This document shows positions 18,448 through 28,044 of a stretch of DNA of 57,782 bases, piece by piece. Within the stretch, counting starts at the first letter, position 1, and each line of letters starts with the position of its first letter. The notes below the pieces were generated by a model that saw only the letters and a list, made by a program, of their open reading frames with translations, made no database searches and was not told where the DNA came from. The DNA lies in NCBI GenBank assembly GCA_017542055.1, contig JAFXXW010000017.1:1-57782 (forward strand). Reading direction: 5' to 3'. Source of the stretch: Kiritimatiellia bacterium (lineage in GTDB: Bacteria > Verrucomicrobiota > Kiritimatiellia > RFP12 > UBA1067). Both the position numbers and the translations under genes were made by a program.

Positions 18448-19373
18448 AGTCTCACCCTCGGATCCAAAGCGGCGTAAACGAGATCGGTGGCCAGATTCAC
18501 GCCTTGATACAGAATTGCCCCCAGCACCACCAGCGCCCGCACCACCGCCATGTCGGCCGAGTGGATGGCGTTGATGGAAACCGACCCGAGGCCCGGAATG
18601 CCGAAAAAGCTTTCCAGCAAAAGCGAACCCGTGAACAGCCACGGAATGGAAAGCGAAATGTAGGTGACGATCGGTATCAGCGCGTTGGGCAGCACGTGCC
18701 GGAAAAGTATGCGCGCGCCGGAAAGCCGCTTGGATCTGGCGGTGAGCACGTAGGGCTTGTAGATTTCGTCCAACAGCGCCGTACGGAAAAACCGGACGTC
18801 CGTCCCCAACGACGACACCATGCCGATCAAGACCGGAAGCGCCAGGTAGACGGCGCTTTCGTAACCCCACACCGGGAACAGCCCCAGCTTGTAGGAGAAC
18901 ACGAACTGTCCGGCCAGCACCCAAACCACGTAATTGACGCTCATCAGCACCGTCGATCCCACCAGAATGCCGCTGTCCACCGCCGTGCCGCGCTTGGCCG
19001 CCGCCAGCACCGACAGCATCAACGCCAGCGCCGAACCGCCCAGCAATATCGGCACCGTCAGCGACAGGCTGGGTCCGACTCCGCGCTTGAGGACGTCCGA
19101 AACTTTTTCGTTCATCTCGATGGAGTATCCGAGATCGCCCTTGCACAGCGACGTCATGAAGTTGACGAACTGGCTGTCCAGACTCCAGACGAGCGGCTTG
19201 TCGTATCCCCACTTGCGGTTGAACGCCTCGATGGCCTCGCGGGTGGCGTTTTTGCCGAGAATCGTTTCCGCCGGCGAACCTCCCACCACGTTGAACAGGA
19301 GAAACGTCAAGAGCAGTATCCCGGCCGTGGTCGGCACTAGCTCGAGAATTCTCCTGGCGGCGTATTTGAGCAT
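18444..19373 (-). CDS. Peptide-type ABC transporter permease (OppB/DppB family)
   Basis: 309 aa, six helices. Typical start LKYAARRILELVPTTAGILL, the DLGYS segment after the periplasmic loop, and the coupling EAA-like loop with TARSKRLSGARILFRHVLPNAL. C-terminal LLLESFFGIPGLG is an OppB hallmark. It lacks an adjacent OppC-type second permease. It may work with the SBP at 9078-10499 and the ATPase at 4029-4829, which lie in other operons. Overlaps nfo by GTGA. Confidence 0.93.
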   Translation of the reverse strand: MLKYAARRILELVPTTAGILLLTFLLFNVVGGSPAETILGKNATREAIEAFNRKWGYDKPLVWSLDSQFVNFMTSLCKGDLGYSIEMNEKVSDVLKRGVGPSLSLTVPILLGGSALALMLSVLAAAKRGTAVDSGILVGSTVLMSVNYVVWVLAGQFVFSYKLGLFPVWGYESAVYLALPVLIGMVSSLGTDVRFFRTALLDEIYKPYVLTARSKRLSGARILFRHVLPNALIPIVTYISLSIPWLFTGSLLLESFFGIPGLGSVSINAIHSADMAVVRALVVLGAILYQGVNLATDLVYAALDPRVRL

Positions 19374-19377
19374 GGCA

Positions 19378-21333
19378 TCATTCGCCGATGGCGGCGCGCA
19401 AAAGTTCGGCCAACCGGTCGGGATCGGCCTCCTCCAACCGTTTCAGGATGCAGGCCCAGCGATAGGCGCCGGAGCCGTTGACGTCGTAGGGGCGGTCGAC
19501 GAACAGATTGTCGTACGCACGCCGCTGCGCCCGGTATTCGGACTGGACGGTGGCCACTTCGTCGCGAAACGCCTTGACATAGGCGTCCACGAACGTAGGA
19601 TAGTCCGGAACCAGCGCCTTGCGCCGCTGCATCACCCCGGCGTACTGGAATACGAATTCGTCCAGCCGGTGCTCGTAGTTGACGAACGTTCCGGCATGGT
19701 CGGTGATGACGAAATCGGACGGCATCCCGTCCTGGTCCAGCACGATCACCTCGTAGTTCTTGTCGAACAGCAGCTCCTTGGTTTCCGTGCCGCGCCGCCC
19801 CACGATCATATCCAGCGCCGCCGCCTTGCCGATGAGCGTGGCGAACTTTTCGGCGAACACCGGATTGCGGTAGTTGGGGTTGGGGATCTTGTCGGAGGCG
19901 AGACCCGGAATGTATGGACGCAGGAAAAAGCCCGTCCGCACGCTGACGCCGTTGTATTGGTTGAGGCCGCGATACTTCTCGGTGAAGTGGCTGTACCTCA
20001 GGCGCTTCGGCAACGGCATCCCCAATTGCAGACACATGCGCCGGCGGTCGAGAATATAGTCGGCGTATTCGTCGGTCTCCAGGATGGCCTGCAACATGTT
20101 CTTGCCCTGGTCGAGCCGCTCGGCGATACCCCACTTCTGCAGCCGGATGATAACCACCCGCGGTTTGGGCTCGCCCCGGAAATGGTACTGGATGATGTAC
20201 ACGATGTGGCGACGGGCGGAAGCGGTTTTGTCCTTGGCCAGCGAATTGGCGATCCGGCCCACGTTGATGTAGTCGAGGTCGCCCATCACCTGGGTGAAAT
20301 TGAAGATTATCGCCTTGACCCGCGAATCGCAGATTTCCAGTAGCTTGGGGTCGTGCGTGCGCTCGGCGTCGCTGTAGATGGGGTCGAAAATGACTTCGCC
20401 CCGGTCGATCATCGCTCCCGGCAGCCACTCGATCTGGCGATAGAACTCGCTGGCGATGCCGCTCACGAGTTCCTGCTCTTCCGCGGAATTCTCGTTGGGC
20501 TGGCGGGTGATGGTCTGGCACATGGCGTTGCGCCACTCGTAATTGGACACCGTCTCGTCCCTGAGCTCGGCCGGCATCGACATCCGCCAGTCGAGATCGA
20601 TCTTCTCGCAGCGCCGGCGCAATTCCTCGTCGGTCAGTTCGGTCACCGGCAGATTTTTCCACGCCTTGCGGATTTCGATCGGCGTGGAGGCCGGGAACAG
20701 ATCGACTTCCGGATTGCCCAGCCGGTTGCGCTTGCCGAGTCCGTCCACGAACTCCTTGATCTGCCGGCGGAAACGCAGGTCGTCGAACTTCTGCACGTCC
20801 AGAAACGTCGACGCCGTCACGTAGCGGGTACCGGTGGAGCGATTGTAGTAGTAGATCGGATTTTCGCAAATCGGCACCCGCGAATGCTCGATCAGGTTGG
20901 CGATATCCTGTTGAGAAATGGGCTGGCGAGAAATCCGCCAATTCTCGCCGCGCTCGGTGATGGCCCGGCGGACTTTGGCCGAACTGGTGTTGAGGAAGCG
21001 GATCACCCGCTTGCTGACCATCGTCTGCAATATCGCATCGGCCCGGAACGCCAGATCCATGCGCTCGGGGTCGGGCCGGATGAGCACATGGTCGTCGGTA
21101 AACACCAGGTCCACCGAGTCCCGGAATTCCGCATCCTCCTCGTCCTGCGACAGCGGCGCCTCGCCGGCGGCGGCCCTTTCCCGGTTGAGTTCGTCTACCC
21201 ACATCTGGCGCTGCATGGCGTGCACGCCCAGCTTCGTCACCAGCCCCTGCGTACGCAGGAACAAGGTGCCGATGCGGGACAAGAGCGCGCCGTCGGCGTC
21301 GCGGGCAAAAATCTTTTCGCCTAGTATCTTCAT
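19378..21333 (-). CDS. Unrecognised large protein, 651 aa
   Basis: I do not recognise this family. It is soluble-looking, charged and rich in Arg, with no signal peptide. Residues about 20-60 and 200-260 have strong helical content. The central part (FRRQIKEFVDGLGKRNRLGN, then SDAERTHDPKLLEICDSRVK) and the C-terminal VLDQDGMPSDFVITDHAGTF look conserved-domain-like. The GRRGTETKELLFDKNYEVIV stretch could suggest a kinase-type lobe, but no DFG-like motif is certain. It lies 7 bp after acyl-CoA dehydrogenase and 4 bp before the OppB-like gene, in the same operon. Confidence 0.65.
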   Translation of the reverse strand: MKILGEKIFARDADGALLSRIGTLFLRTQGLVTKLGVHAMQRQMWVDELNRERAAAGEAPLSQDEEDAEFRDSVDLVFTDDHVLIRPDPERMDLAFRADAILQTMVSKRVIRFLNTSSAKVRRAITERGENWRISRQPISQQDIANLIEHSRVPICENPIYYYNRSTGTRYVTASTFLDVQKFDDLRFRRQIKEFVDGLGKRNRLGNPEVDLFPASTPIEIRKAWKNLPVTELTDEELRRRCEKIDLDWRMSMPAELRDETVSNYEWRNAMCQTITRQPNENSAEEQELVSGIASEFYRQIEWLPGAMIDRGEVIFDPIYSDAERTHDPKLLEICDSRVKAIIFNFTQVMGDLDYINVGRIANSLAKDKTASARRHIVYIIQYHFRGEPKPRVVIIRLQKWGIAERLDQGKNMLQAILETDEYADYILDRRRMCLQLGMPLPKRLRYSHFTEKYRGLNQYNGVSVRTGFFLRPYIPGLASDKIPNPNYRNPVFAEKFATLIGKAAALDMIVGRRGTETKELLFDKNYEVIVLDQDGMPSDFVITDHAGTFVNYEHRLDEFVFQYAGVMQRRKALVPDYPTFVDAYVKAFRDEVATVQSEYRAQRRAYDNLFVDRPYDVNGSGAYRWACILKRLEEADPDRLAELLRAAIGE

Positions 21334-21340
21334 CGTCGCG

Positions 21341-23083
21341 TCAGTCCGCCTTGGGCATCGGTGCCAGCGTTTCGAAGTCGGTCACGCTTGCCGTATAGCC
21401 GCCCTTGGCGATCTCCAGCGCCGCCCGGATCTGCGGGAACTGCACGTTGAGCCAATAGTCGAGCGCCGCCTCCCGCTTGGGGTTCTTGGCCGCCAACCGC
21501 ACCAACAGCGCCGCCACGATGACCGCGATACCGGCGTCCACGAGGCGCCGCGCCTGGAGGCTGTGGTACATCTTGGCCCCGGGATTGGCCTTTACGGTTT
21601 CGATGGCCGAAGCAAGTTCGTCCGCCAGCTGGCGGATGGCCGGCACCTTGGCCGCGAGACTTTCGTTCAGCTCGACGCCGTCCAGCGCGTCTTCCATCGC
21701 TTCCGGCACGAGACCGCCTTCCACGCCGGCGATCGCCGCCACCACCTGCAGCTGGGAGGTGCCCTCGTAGATGGAGCAGATCCTCGCGTCGCGGAAGTAG
21801 CGCTCGACGGGGTAATCCTTCATATAACCCGATCCGCCCAGCACGCTGACCGCGTTGTTGGACACGCGCATGGCCATTTCCGAGGCGTAGTATTTGGCCA
21901 TCGGGGTGAGCATCTTGTTGAAGGCGGCGTACTTCTTCATGCGGTTCCTCACCGCCATGGCCTCCGGCGTGCCCTTGAGCGATTCGAACTTCTTGGTGAG
22001 ACCCGCCTCCAGGTCGACCGACTTGGAGGAAAAATAGGCCAATACGCGGGACGCCAGCAAGTCCACCGCGCTGTTGGCGATGAGTTCGCGCAATGCCGGG
22101 AAGGTGTCGATGGTGACGCCGAACTGCTTGCGGCTGGCAGCGTATTCGCGGGCCGCCCGGTAAGCCGCCTCGCCCACGCCAGTACCCTGCGCCGAAATCC
22201 CCACGCGGGCGCCGTTCATGAGCGCCATCACATAGGTGATGAGTCCGCGGCGGCGCTGGCCGATCAGTTTGGCCGGCGCGTCCTTGAACACCAGTTCGCA
22301 AGTGGGCGAACCGTTGATGCCCAGCTTGTGCTCGATGCGGCGCACTTTTACCTGCGGGCACTTCTCCACCAGCAGACAGCTGAGACCCGACCCGTTCGTG
22401 GTGCCGGGTTCCGTGCGCGCCAAAACGAGCAACACGTCGCCGCAGCCGTTGGTGATGAACCGCTTCACGCCGGACACGAACCACTCTCCCTGTTCGTTCT
22501 GGTAGGCGACGGTCTTGACCGACTGCAGATCGGAACCGGCGTCCGGTTCGGTCAGCACCATCGCGCCGGTGAGTTCGCCCGTCGCCAGGCGCGGCACGTA
22601 TTCCCGCTTGATATCTTCGGACGCGAACGCGTTGATCGTTTCCGCGATGCCCTGCAGCCCGAACATGTTCATGAGCGAGCAGTCGGCGCGCGAAACGATG
22701 TCGTTCATGGCCGTCAACACGGTGCAAGGCATGTTGAGCCCGCCCAGATAGTACGGCAGCGTGGCGCCCATGAGACCGCTCTTGCCGTACAGCTCGATGG
22801 CCAGCTTGATGCCGGGCGTGTAGGTCACGGTGCCGTCATCCTCGAGAATGTTGCCCACCCGGTCCGTCGCCTCGGCCGTCGGTTCGATACGCTCGCCTGC
22901 GATCTTGCCGCAGATGTCCAGCGCGCGCTTGTAGTTGTCGATCGCGTCCGCCGCGTTCTCCGGCGCGAAATCGTACTCCTTGGCGAACGCGAAATCGTTC
23001 TCCAGCAGCGCCGCGACCTCGCTCAGGTCGAGCGCGTCGATGATTTCCTCGATATCGGGATTGTCCTGGTAGAAATTAGCCAT
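21341..23083 (-). CDS. Acyl-CoA dehydrogenase (long form, 580 aa)
   Basis: FAD enzyme oxidising (or, with bifurcating EtfAB, forming) acyl-CoA. N-terminal helical domain, then LTEPDAGSDLQSVKT (substrate and FAD contact), ITNGCGDVLLVLART, and the C-terminal DARICSIYEGTSQLQ where the Glu of YEGT is the catalytic base. About 200 residues longer than short-chain enzymes because of a C-terminal extension (residues about 450-580). It lies directly downstream of etfB and etfA, so electrons pass to or from ETF. The chain-length preference is not visible. Confidence 0.93.
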   Translation of the reverse strand: MANFYQDNPDIEEIIDALDLSEVAALLENDFAFAKEYDFAPENAADAIDNYKRALDICGKIAGERIEPTAEATDRVGNILEDDGTVTYTPGIKLAIELYGKSGLMGATLPYYLGGLNMPCTVLTAMNDIVSRADCSLMNMFGLQGIAETINAFASEDIKREYVPRLATGELTGAMVLTEPDAGSDLQSVKTVAYQNEQGEWFVSGVKRFITNGCGDVLLVLARTEPGTTNGSGLSCLLVEKCPQVKVRRIEHKLGINGSPTCELVFKDAPAKLIGQRRRGLITYVMALMNGARVGISAQGTGVGEAAYRAAREYAASRKQFGVTIDTFPALRELIANSAVDLLASRVLAYFSSKSVDLEAGLTKKFESLKGTPEAMAVRNRMKKYAAFNKMLTPMAKYYASEMAMRVSNNAVSVLGGSGYMKDYPVERYFRDARICSIYEGTSQLQVVAAIAGVEGGLVPEAMEDALDGVELNESLAAKVPAIRQLADELASAIETVKANPGAKMYHSLQARRLVDAGIAVIVAALLVRLAAKNPKREAALDYWLNVQFPQIRAALEIAKGGYTASVTDFETLAPMPKAD

Positions 23084-23104
23084 TATCGGAAACTCCTTGC
23101 GAAA

Positions 23105-24133
23105 TTAAAGGGCCTTGGCCTTGACGGCCTTGATGATTTTGGGCAGCACGTCGCAGACGTCGCCCACGATACCGTAATGCGCCACCGAGAAAATCGGCGC
23201 GTCCTTGTCGGTGTTGATGGCGATGATCTTCTGCGATTCCTGCATGCCGGCGAGATGCTGCACCGCGCCCGAAATGCCGCAGGCGATATAGAGCGCCGGA
23301 CGCACCGTGACACCGGTCTGTCCGATCTGCCGCTCGTGCTCGAGATACCCCAGGTCAACCGCCGCGCGAGTGCCGCCCACGGTTCCGCCCAGCGCCTCCG
23401 CCAGCTCGTGCAACAGTTTGAAGTTCTCGGCCGAGCCCACGCCGGCGCCGCCCGCCACGATCACCCGCGCACCTTTGAGGTTGACGGTCTTCGCGGTGCG
23501 CACCACCTCCAGCACTTCCACCGGCAGTTCCATGCCGTCCAGGCACTTGGCCTGGTGCCGCACGAGCTCGCCGGTCCGGCCGGGCGTCGCCTCGGGCATC
23601 TTCATCACGCCCTCGCGCACGGTGGCCATCTGCGGCCAATTGCGGGGGTTGACGATGGTGGCGATGATGTTGCCGCCGAACGCCGGACGGCACTGCATCA
23701 GCAGATTCTTGAACGCCTCCTTGGTGGCGGGGTCCGTATAGTCGCCGATCTTGAGCTCGGTGCAGTCCGCCGTAAGGCCGCAGCGCAGCGCCGACGCCAC
23801 CGACGGCGCGAGATCGCGCCCCTGGAACGTGGCGCCGAACACGCAAATCTGCGGATGCTCGGCGTTGATGAGCTCGATCATCGTTTCGCGATAGCTGCGA
23901 TTCTGGTAATCCTTGAGCGCCGGATCGTCCACGAGACGCACCTTGTCCGCGCCATGCTCGAACAATTTGGCCGCGAGGCCTTCCACGCCGCTTCCCAAAA
24001 GCACCGCCGCCACCGGCACGCCCAGCGTCCCGGCCAGCTCTTTGCCCTTGCCCAGCAGCTCGAGCGCCACATCGCTCAGGACGCCGTCTTCCTGCTCCGC
24101 GTAAATCCAAACTTCGCCTTTGCTTCTGTCCAT
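23105..24133 (-). CDS. etfA: Electron transfer flavoprotein alpha subunit
   Basis: 342 aa. FAD-binding C-terminal signature is clear: VIVAGGAGVGSAENFKLLHE, then GTRAAVDLGY and QIGQTGVTVRPALYIACGIS, GAVQHLAGM and IIAINTDKDAPIF. The N-terminal alpha domain has GRDLAPSVASALRCGLTADC. AGGAGG is seven bases upstream of the ATG. It pairs with EtfB upstream and serves the dehydrogenase downstream. Confidence 0.96.
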   Translation of the reverse strand: MDRSKGEVWIYAEQEDGVLSDVALELLGKGKELAGTLGVPVAAVLLGSGVEGLAAKLFEHGADKVRLVDDPALKDYQNRSYRETMIELINAEHPQICVFGATFQGRDLAPSVASALRCGLTADCTELKIGDYTDPATKEAFKNLLMQCRPAFGGNIIATIVNPRNWPQMATVREGVMKMPEATPGRTGELVRHQAKCLDGMELPVEVLEVVRTAKTVNLKGARVIVAGGAGVGSAENFKLLHELAEALGGTVGGTRAAVDLGYLEHERQIGQTGVTVRPALYIACGISGAVQHLAGMQESQKIIAINTDKDAPIFSVAHYGIVGDVCDVLPKIIKAVKAKAL

Positions 24134-24146
24134 GTCCGTTCCTCCT

Positions 24147-25010
24147 TTAGCCGATGGTGTGGTCCGCGATGAGCGACCCCACGAGCCGTCCCATGTCCTC
24201 GTCGGTGGGCTGGAATTCCTGGAACTCGCCGCCCGCCAGCACCACGTTGACGATTTTGTTCACCAGCGTGGGCGAACCCGCCTTGCCGCAACGCGAAAGA
24301 TCGCACCCGATGTCGTCCAGCGTCCACTGGCCGATGTCGAGCCCTTTCTGCCGGAGTTCCGCATATTCGGCCTCGGCCGTCTCCTTGGCCAGCTCCATCG
24401 GCGCGCGCGCCTTCTTGTATTTCATGGCGAGCCGGGCCTGGAAAGGACGCAGTTCCCCGCACTTCTCCATCACCGTGAACAGCGCCGGCAGCTTGGCCTT
24501 GACCTTTTCGGTGCCGGTTCCGATGTTGCGCGTGGCGTAGGCGTAGCCGTCCTTGATCTCCAATCCCTCCAGATAGGTGACCAGCGTGGCGCCAAGCTTC
24601 TCGGCGATCTGCGGCCCCGTCTGCGCGGTGTCGCCGTCGATGGCCTGGCGGCCGCAGAAAACGAGATCCGGATTGAGTTTCTTCACCGCCTGCGAAAGAA
24701 TGTAGCTCGTGGCGAGCGTGTCCGAAGCCGCCGCCCGGCGATCCGTGACCAGATAGGCCTTGTCCGCCCCGCACATCAGCGCCTCGCGGAGAATGGCGCA
24801 GGCCGCCGGCAGCCCCATCGTGATCACCGTGACCGTTCCGCCATGCTGGTCGCGCACCCGCAAGGCCGCCTCCAGCGCGTTCTGGTCTTCCGGATTGAAG
24901 ATGGCCGGCAAAGCCGCCCGGTTGATGGTTCCGTCCGCCTTCATGGCGTCGCCGGTCACCTTGCCGGTGTCGGGAACCTGCTTGATGCAAACTACGCAAT
25001 TGTAACCCAT
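24147..25010 (-). CDS. etfB: Electron transfer flavoprotein beta subunit
   Basis: 287 aa. Starts with VCIKQVPDT, the EtfB opening. Nucleotide loop region has CGRQAIDGDTAQTGPQIAEK (family signature GxxAxDGDTxQVG/TGP). Longer than mitochondrial EtfB, as in anaerobe and bifurcating types; whether it bifurcates cannot be told from this alone. Gene order etfB-etfA-acd follows ilvN. Confidence 0.96.
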   Translation of the reverse strand: MGYNCVVCIKQVPDTGKVTGDAMKADGTINRAALPAIFNPEDQNALEAALRVRDQHGGTVTVITMGLPAACAILREALMCGADKAYLVTDRRAAASDTLATSYILSQAVKKLNPDLVFCGRQAIDGDTAQTGPQIAEKLGATLVTYLEGLEIKDGYAYATRNIGTGTEKVKAKLPALFTVMEKCGELRPFQARLAMKYKKARAPMELAKETAEAEYAELRQKGLDIGQWTLDDIGCDLSRCGKAGSPTLVNKIVNVVLAGGEFQEFQPTDEDMGRLVGSLIADHTIG

Positions 25011-25026
25011 GGTTTGTTCCTTGACT

Positions 25027-25275
25027 TTATCGTTTGCGTGAAGTGACCTCGATCACGTTCACTTGGTTGCTCAATTGATGCTTGATCTGCTCCACCACGC
25101 TTTCGTCCGAGCAAAGGACGTCGATCTTCATCTTGGAGACCGTTCCGTCCTCCGTCGGGCCCACGTTGAGCGCCTGGATGTTGTAGCCGCGGCCGGAAAT
25201 CAGCCCCACGATCCGGGCAAGGACGCCGGGCCGGTTTTCCACGAAGCAGTTGAACCGGTATGTTTCCTGTTTCAT
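25027..25275 (-). CDS. ilvN: Acetolactate synthase small (regulatory) subunit, short form
   Basis: 82 aa. One ACT domain: RFNCFVENRPGVLARIVGLI followed by GRGYNIQALNVGPTEDG. It binds valine and regulates the large subunit. The length matches IlvN-like short subunits; the second domain of IlvH is missing. Its ATG overlaps the ilvB stop (ATGA). Confidence 0.95.
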   Translation of the reverse strand: MKQETYRFNCFVENRPGVLARIVGLISGRGYNIQALNVGPTEDGTVSKMKIDVLCSDESVVEQIKHQLSNQVNVIEVTSRKR

Positions 25276-27005
25276 TCGAATATCATCTCCGTTACCGGCT
25301 TGCCGCCGGGAATCATAGGATACACGTTGGCGCGCGGTTCCACGATAACCTCCACCACCGACGTCTTGCCGCTCTCCACGGCCGTGCGGATGGTATCGTC
25401 CAGCTTGGCGGGATCGATCACCCGGTAGGCCTCCGCGCCGTGCGCCTTGGCGAGCAAAGTGAAATCGGGCAGATAGTCGTACTCGAGATCCTGTTCCAGA
25501 TGCTCCATTTCCAACCGTCCCCGCACCGACAGGATCGAGCCCGCGTAGCGCTCCCGGTAGAAGAGCTGCTGCCACTGCCTCACCATGCCGAGACAGTTGT
25601 TGTTGATGATGACGAAGGTGACCGGCACCTTGTGCTCCACCGCGCAGACCACCTCCTCGAACGTCATCTGCGCGCCGCCGTCGCCCACCACGCAAACCAC
25701 CTTGGCGTCAGGCTTGGCCAACCCCGCGCCGATAGCCGCCGGAATGCCGAATCCCATCGTGCCCATGCCGCCCGACGACAGGAAATGGCGCGGCGTGTTG
25801 TGGCGGAAAAACTGCGCCGTCCACATCTGGTGCTGCCCCACGTCAGTCACCAGCAGCGCCTCGCCGTTGGTGGCCTTGTCGATGGCTTCGATGACCGCCT
25901 GGGGCATGATGACGCCTTCATGCATCTGCTTGTACGAAAGCGGATGCTCCCTTTGCCAGCCATGGATCTTCTCGACCCATTCCGGATGCCGGTTCTGCTT
26001 GATGCGGCTGGCGACGGTGGTGAGCACGTCCTTGATGTCCGCGCAAATCCCCAACTCGACTTTGACGTTCTTGTTGAGCGAAGAAGGATCGCAATCCACG
26101 TGGACGATCTTGGCTTCCGGCGCGTACAGCTTGATATTGCCGGTCACGCGATCGGAAAACCGCACCCCGAGCGCCACGATGCAGTCGGCCTCGTGGATGG
26201 CCCAGTTGGCCGCGGCCGATCCGTGCATGCCCGCCATGCCCAGCGCCAGGGGACTGTGCTCGTCGAACGACCCCAAGCCCATGAACGTGGTGGCCACCGG
26301 AATTTCCGCCTTTTCCGCCAGCTTGGCCAAATCCGCCGCCGCCCCCGAGGTGATCACGCCGCCGCCGGCATACAACACCGGACGTTTGGCGGAGTTCAGG
26401 ATCTTGGCGAACCGGGAAAGATCGTTCGGATTGGCAGCATGTTCGGGATGGTACGCCCGCAACGACACCCGTTCCGGATATTCCGCCGCCGTCAGCGCCT
26501 GCTGGCAGTTTTTGGGCACGTCGATAACCACGGGACCGGGCTTGCCGTGCGTGGCGATGTAAAAGGCCTGCGCCACGATTTCCGGAATTTCGTCCGCGCT
26601 GTGGACGAGAAAGTTGTGCTTGGTGATGGCGCGGGTTATGCCCGAAGTGTCCGCCTCCTGGAAGGCGTCCGTCCCGATGAGCGACAGCGGCACCTGGCCG
26701 GTTATGACCACCATCGGCACGCCGTCGATGTTGGCGGTGGCGAGCCCCGTAACCACGTTCGTCGCGCCGGGGCCGGACGTAACCAGGCACACTCCCGGCT
26801 TGCCGGTGGCCCGCGCATATCCGTCGGCCATGTGGGCGCACCCCTGCTCGTGCCGCCCCAGCACGAATTTCATAGGCGCTTCCGGCAGGCAATTGAAAAT
26901 ATCCAGCGCCTGTCCGCCCGGATAGCCGAAGAGCACCTCGGTGCCGGCCTTCACCAGCGAATCCACCAGCGCCTGCGCGCCGGTACGCATTTTTGTCTCT
27001 TTCAT
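25272..27005 (-). CDS. ilvB: Acetolactate synthase large (catalytic) subunit
   Basis: 577 aa, ThDP enzyme at the start of valine, leucine and isoleucine synthesis. Catalytic Glu in LGRHEQGCAHMADGYARATG, GSGPGATN-type motif TSGPGATNVVTGLA, FAD-site RFSDRVTGN, and the ThDP/Mg motif GDGGAQMTFEEV ending in INNN. Start at 27005 is kept; a second Met at residue 6 is possible. The next ilv genes are not in the window. Confidence 0.97.
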   Translation of the reverse strand: MKETKMRTGAQALVDSLVKAGTEVLFGYPGGQALDIFNCLPEAPMKFVLGRHEQGCAHMADGYARATGKPGVCLVTSGPGATNVVTGLATANIDGVPMVVITGQVPLSLIGTDAFQEADTSGITRAITKHNFLVHSADEIPEIVAQAFYIATHGKPGPVVIDVPKNCQQALTAAEYPERVSLRAYHPEHAANPNDLSRFAKILNSAKRPVLYAGGGVITSGAAADLAKLAEKAEIPVATTFMGLGSFDEHSPLALGMAGMHGSAAANWAIHEADCIVALGVRFSDRVTGNIKLYAPEAKIVHVDCDPSSLNKNVKVELGICADIKDVLTTVASRIKQNRHPEWVEKIHGWQREHPLSYKQMHEGVIMPQAVIEAIDKATNGEALLVTDVGQHQMWTAQFFRHNTPRHFLSSGGMGTMGFGIPAAIGAGLAKPDAKVVCVVGDGGAQMTFEEVVCAVEHKVPVTFVIINNNCLGMVRQWQQLFYRERYAGSILSVRGRLEMEHLEQDLEYDYLPDFTLLAKAHGAEAYRVIDPAKLDDTIRTAVESGKTSVVEVIVEPRANVYPMIPGGKPVTEMIFE

Positions 27006-27012
27006 CGTTTGT

Positions 27013-27438
27013 CTACTGTTCCGTCTTGTTCTTGAGGAGCACCGCCGTGGTCGTTATGGAACGACGCTGCAGGATGAACGCCGACCATAGTCCGTTTTCG
27101 TCCACTTCCGTCCTAAGCCTCGTGATCCGGTCCGACCCCGCCTCGCGCGACGCCAGCCGGATCATGGCCATATTGTCGTCCAAAGTGACATGGTCGTCGA
27201 ACCAGTCGCGCTCCGGCTCCCAATCCTTGAGCAACCCCTCGCGCCACGGCATGCCCGAACAGACCGGCCAAGTCCCGAAAATGAAATACCCCTTGTTCTG
27301 GCACGTAACCGAAGCGATTGCCGTTTCGCCGTATTCCAACTCGTGCTGCCGGTAGGTGATGTCGCAACGGGCGTGGCACCCCGACAGCAACAGCCCCAGC
27401 ATCGTAACGCCGACCAAACCCCAAAGAATCTTGCTCAT
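27013..27438 (-). CDS. Predicted lipoprotein, 141 aa
   Basis: Signal peptide MSKILWGLVGVTMLGLLLSG followed by Cys in the lipobox LLSGC, so it should be lipidated by Lgt and Lnt (lnt is at 39939-41531). The mature part is small, with several Cys (CHARC, TCQNKG, PVCSG) and a Trp-rich middle. No family recognised. It overlaps the upstream lipoprotein gene by ATGA, so the two are made together. Confidence 0.75.
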   Translation of the reverse strand: MSKILWGLVGVTMLGLLLSGCHARCDITYRQHELEYGETAIASVTCQNKGYFIFGTWPVCSGMPWREGLLKDWEPERDWFDDHVTLDDNMAMIRLASREAGSDRITRLRTEVDENGLWSAFILQRRSITTTAVLLKNKTEQ

Positions 27439-27914
27439 AGTTCGCCCTCCACCGCCGGACGACGACGCAAAATGGCCGAGCAATCCACCTCCCGGGTGGG
27501 GAAGAGCCAGTAGGCGACCCAGAACGGCACGTTGACCCATTCGGTGGGCACCCCGCTCACGTTGAACGGCTCGTAGTCGTCGTATTGATACTGGATGACA
27601 TCGGCGTTATAGTGTCGGGACAGCGTCTCCATCAGCTCCATGAACTTGTCCTGCCGGCAACAATCGGTGGTGGTGGCCCAACCCCGCACGTCTTCTTTTT
27701 CCGGATCCCAGGAGATGTCGCCCGATGCGATATGCCACTCGAAAAAGTTCACGCTCATGGTCGAAACCGCGATGGCGATATCGTCCGGCCCGGCCTTGCC
27801 CGGATTGCCGGCAAACGCCAGTCCGTCGATCGTCCCCGGACTGGACTTCATCATAAAGGCACACCCGGAAAAAACCAGCGCGCCAATCGTCAGCAGTGCG
27901 ATTTTCTTTACCAT
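27435..27914 (-). CDS. Predicted lipoprotein, 159 aa
   Basis: Signal MVKKIALLTIGALVFSG then Cys20-region lipobox VFSGCAF. Mature part has acidic and aromatic residues (SVNFFEWHIASGDISWD, VPFWVAYWLFPTREVDCSAI). No family recognised. The first protein gene after tRNA-Met. The ATG at 27914 has only a poorly spaced GAGG, so the exact start is less sure. Confidence 0.7.
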   Translation of the reverse strand: MVKKIALLTIGALVFSGCAFMMKSSPGTIDGLAFAGNPGKAGPDDIAIAVSTMSVNFFEWHIASGDISWDPEKEDVRGWATTTDCCRQDKFMELMETLSRHYNADVIQYQYDDYEPFNVSGVPTEWVNVPFWVAYWLFPTREVDCSAILRRRPAVEGEL

Positions 27915-27946
27915 GAGCCTCAAGTTCTTTGTCGATTTTCCTTTGG

Positions 27947-28023
27947 TGGTGGACCCGGCGGGACTTGAACCCACGACCCGGAGATTATGAGTCACCTGCT
28001 CTGACCGACTGAGCTACGGGTCC
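27947..28023 (-). tRNA. tRNA-Met (CAT), elongator type
   Basis: 77 nt with encoded CCA. Acceptor GGACCCG/CGGGTCC starts with a G1:C72 pair, so it is not an initiator. Anticodon loop CTCATAA. T-loop GGTTCAAGTCC is normal. The anticodon stem GGTGA/TCTCC has a T-T mismatch at its central pair (29:41). A lysidine-type tRNA-Ile2 cannot be wholly excluded from sequence alone. First gene of a long protein-coding operon. Confidence 0.93.
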
Positions 28024-28044
28024 TTTTCCAATTGTTTGTATTAT

